From: Gammaproteobacteria bacterium
Lineage (GTDB): Bacteria > Pseudomonadota > Gammaproteobacteria > Pseudomonadales > Halomonadaceae
Length of the DNA stretch: 28,557 nucleotides
Assembly: GCA_023485185.1 (NCBI GenBank)
Contig: JAMCZP010000303.1
Coordinates: 1 to 28,557, forward strand
Direction of reading: 5' to 3'
Numbering within the stretch: the first letter of the stretch is position 1; each line of letters starts with the position of its first letter. The notes below the pieces were generated by a model. That model was not told the origin of the DNA. It made no database searches and saw only the letters and a list, made by a program, of their open reading frames with translations. The translations under genes were made by a program, and so were the position numbers. This document shows, piece after piece, positions 26,567 through 28,557 of the stretch.

Positions 26567-27475
26567 ATGCTTCCTACTCCAGCACGCGACCCTGAAGCAG
26601 TCAAAGGCGTTATGTTCGGGCTAACCGCCTACACCATGTGGGGCTGTTTTCCGCTCTTCTTTGCCTTGTTTGATGGCGTTCCCGCGTTTGAAATTTTGAT
26701 TCACCGTATCATCTGGGCATGTCTGTTTTTAGTAGGTTTGATCACGGTACTGCGCCGCTGGCCGCCGGTGGTCGCGGCCCTAGTAGAGCCCAAACGTCTG
26801 GGTCGGGTATTAGCCTGTGCACTACTGATCGCTTTTAACTGGGGCATCTATATCTATGCAGTGGAGTCCAAGCAAGTATTACAGGCGAGTCTAGGCTACT
26901 TCTTAACCCCGCTGGTAAACGTTGCACTGGGCATGCTGGTGCTTAGGGAAGTGATGGCTAAATTGCAGCTGGTGGCACTGGGCTTGGCCAGTGTTGCCAT
27001 TGCCACCCAGTTTTTGATGCTAGGCGAGCTGCCTTGGATTAGCTTGTTGCTGGCGTTAAGCTTTGGTAGTTACGGCCTGTTTCGCAAACAGGTGCCGCTA
27101 GATGGTTTATCGGGACTATTTGTGGAAACTCTGCTGCTGTTCCCCCTCGCCCTCATAGCACTTACGTGGCTAAGCTGGAACGGTACCTCACACTTTATGC
27201 AGAACACCTCAACCACCAGCCTATTGATCGCTAGCGGCGCACTAACGGCGTTGCCACTGATGGCATTTGCTGGCGCGGCTCGCCGGTTGCGGTTAGCGAC
27301 CCTGGGCTTTCTGATGTATATCAACCCAAGCATTCAGTTCTTAATCGCCCTCACCGTGTTCGGCGAACCATTAGGGCTAATCCAATTAGCGACCTTTGTG
27401 CTTATTTGGCTAGGCCTTGCGCTCTACTCATGGTCTGCATGGCAATCACGCCCGCGCTACGCTGCGGCTAGTTAA
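26567..27475 (+). CDS. rarD: EamA-family transporter RarD
   Basis: Inner-membrane transporter of the drug/metabolite superfamily, 302 residues with about ten membrane helices in two EamA halves. Family-typical sequence includes [49 protein letters not shown] and a [10 protein letters not shown] stretch. In the second half, GLFVETLLL and [14 protein letters not shown] are RarD signatures. Substrate unproven (a chloramphenicol-sensitivity phenotype is linked to the family). ATG at 26567 follows ATGAGG. Divergent from the amidase; its 3' end overlaps the convergent chemotaxis gene by 30 bp. Confidence 0.88.
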   Translation: MLPTPARDPEAVKGVMFGLTAYTMWGCFPLFFALFDGVPAFEILIHRIIWACLFLVGLITVLRRWPPVVAALVEPKRLGRVLACALLIAFNWGIYIYAVESKQVLQASLGYFLTPLVNVALGMLVLREVMAKLQLVALGLASVAIATQFLMLGELPWISLLLALSFGSYGLFRKQVPLDGLSGLFVETLLLFPLALIALTWLSWNGTSHFMQNTSTTSLLIASGALTALPLMAFAGAARRLRLATLGFLMYINPSIQFLIALTVFGEPLGLIQLATFVLIWLGLALYSWSAWQSRPRYAAAS

Positions 27476-28557
27476 GGCAAGTGACGGTGATGATGTAGCA
27501 TGCGCGACTTTTTCAGGCATAGGCGGCGGTGCTGTATCCCGTTCAGGCTGGTAGCCAATGCGGAAGCCGCCCCAATGCTTGCCTAGCACATACACGGGTA
27601 CTGAGAGATCGTGCATGATCTCGCCGGTATCCCGTTTATAGGTTTGCAGTAACAGCGGTTTTTCATGGGCGCCACAGCGGCTGCCGGTAGGGTCATCAAA
27701 AATCCGTTTGCTGCGGCAGAACTTCAGGTCATGTGTGTAATCCCCGGTGGGTTCACGGCTAACCGCCTGATTATGGGTCGGCACGTACCCTTTTCGGTCG
27801 CAGGCAATGGCGTAGCTTAGCCCTAGCTGCTTCAACAGCGGCTCTTGCATATTGGGCAGATGCTTATCGGTAAACCCGTCAAAGCCGGTTTTATATAGCG
27901 GCGGATGAGTGCCTGGAATTTGCTCGTAATGGGGCTGGAAAAGTTTGCTTTCTGAAAGCTCACCGCTGGCCACCGCTTTTTCAAACAGTTTGCCTAATTG
28001 GTCTGCGGTTGAGCGAGCGGCACGGAACACCTGCTGATGACGTCCTTCCAGATGCTGTTGCGCAAGTTCACCATCCACCCCTTCCGCGGCTTCCATCAAT
28101 GCGCGGGCCTGCTCGGCCAAATCGTGCATATTGCGGTTACCTTCATCCACATCCTCTTCTAACTGACGCAGGCTATCGGCGACGGTTTGACTGTGTTGTC
28201 GGGTATTTTCCATCGCGTCGGCAACGCGGGTAATTTCACTCTGCACTTGATCAAACTCTTGAGTCATCGTACCGAGACTATTACCCACAACCTGTAGGCC
28301 CTTTGAACGCTTACTAATTCGTGTCATTAGGTCGCCAATAGTGTCGACCACCATTTGACCACTTACATGCATATCTTTAACCAGTTCATCAACGCTTTGG
28401 GTGGCGGAAGAAGTCTTCAGCGCCAAGTTGCGCACTTCCCCAGCCACTACCGCAAACCCTCTGCCATGCTCACCGGCGCGTGCCGCTTCAATCGAGGCAT
28501 TCAGCGAGAGCAAATGCGTCTGCTCAGCGATACCCTCAATCATTGAAGTAACGCTAC
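27446..28557 (-). CDS. Methyl-accepting chemotaxis protein, C-terminal part (5' end cut by window)
   Basis: The open frame runs off the right edge, so the N-terminal sensor is not seen. The signalling hairpin tip is clear near the edge: [20 protein letters not shown] then [16 protein letters not shown] descending coiled coil follows (to about 28080). The last roughly 170 residues form a separate domain with [11 protein letters not shown] near the end, as in receptors that carry a Cache-like sensor domain C-terminal to the signalling domain. No CheR-binding pentapeptide is visible at the terminus. The ligand is unknown. Ends inside the rarD stop region, overlapping it by 30 bp on the opposite strand. 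Confidence 0.85.
   Translation of the reverse strand, partial: SVTSMIEGIAEQTHLLSLNASIEAARAGEHGRGFAVVAGEVRNLALKTSSATQSVDELVKDMHVSGQMVVDTIGDLMTRISKRSKGLQVVGNSLGTMTQEFDQVQSEITRVADAMENTRQHSQTVADSLRQLEEDVDEGNRNMHDLAEQARALMEAAEGVDGELAQQHLEGRHQQVFRAARSTADQLGKLFEKAVASGELSESKLFQPHYEQIPGTHPPLYKTGFDGFTDKHLPNMQEPLLKQLGLSYAIACDRKGYVPTHNQAVSREPTGDYTHDLKFCRSKRIFDDPTGSRCGAHEKPLLLQTYKRDTGEIMHDLSVPVYVLGKHWGGFRIGYQPERDTAPPPMPEKVAHATSSPSLALTSRSVARA

Overview
The window looks like the chromosome of a halophilic gammaproteobacterium, most likely Halomonas or a close relative. That assignment is an inference from gene content, gene order and protein flavour (sohB, nudC-dnaQ-rnhA-methyltransferase//gloB-mltD, yejABEF, rsuA-omega-amidase-rarD); no search was possible. 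The flanks are ordinary, tightly packed housekeeping genes. The centre, about 12.19-24.97 kb, is one large Tn3-family transposon.

Left flank (1-12000). The minus strand carries a truncated sohB, then the overlapping run methyltransferase > rnhA > dnaQ > nudC. The plus strand carries a small SCP2-domain protein, then gloB, mltD and the yejA-yejB-yejE-yejF oligopeptide/microcin C-type ABC importer. A hairpin at 12143-12168 follows yejF.

Transposon (about 12190-24971). Near-perfect terminal inverted repeats lie at 12185-12237 and 24924-24976 (41 bp identical, then three mismatches). Just inside the left repeat is the tnpA transposase, broken twice: it lacks its N-terminal part at the mer junction, and it carries an exact 800-bp tandem duplication (13617-14416 = 14417-15216) that shifts the frame. 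The cargo is a broad-spectrum mercury operon: merR diverges from merT-merP-(merF pseudogene)-merA-merB-merD-merE. Its last gene appears to be a MerE/MerF chimera. The operon promoter has the 19-bp spacer and dyad typical of MerR control. Next come a persulfide-dioxygenase-like metallo-hydrolase, a 50-codon membrane ORF and a DUF442 (Blh-type) phosphatase/sulfurtransferase-like protein, then a decayed cation-diffusion (DmeF/CzcD-like) exporter. The right part holds divergent tnpS (tyrosine recombinase) and tnpT (KfrA-like coiled coil) around a cointegrate-resolution site with a perfect 13-6-13 bp core, which places the element in the Tn4651-type branch of Tn3. A DUF1232 protein precedes the right repeat.

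Right flank (24975-28557). On the minus strand rsuA overlaps an upstream omega-amidase. rarD is divergent from the amidase, and a methyl-accepting chemotaxis protein runs off the window edge. The transposon sits between the convergent 3' ends of yejF and rsuA, two bases from the rsuA stop codon, so no host ORF is obviously broken.

Functional picture: Hg(II) enters through MerP/MerT and perhaps the MerE-F chimera, organomercurials are cleaved by MerB, and Hg(II) is reduced by MerA, under MerR/MerD control. The element can probably still resolve cointegrates with TnpS/TnpT, but it would need a transposase supplied in trans to move.
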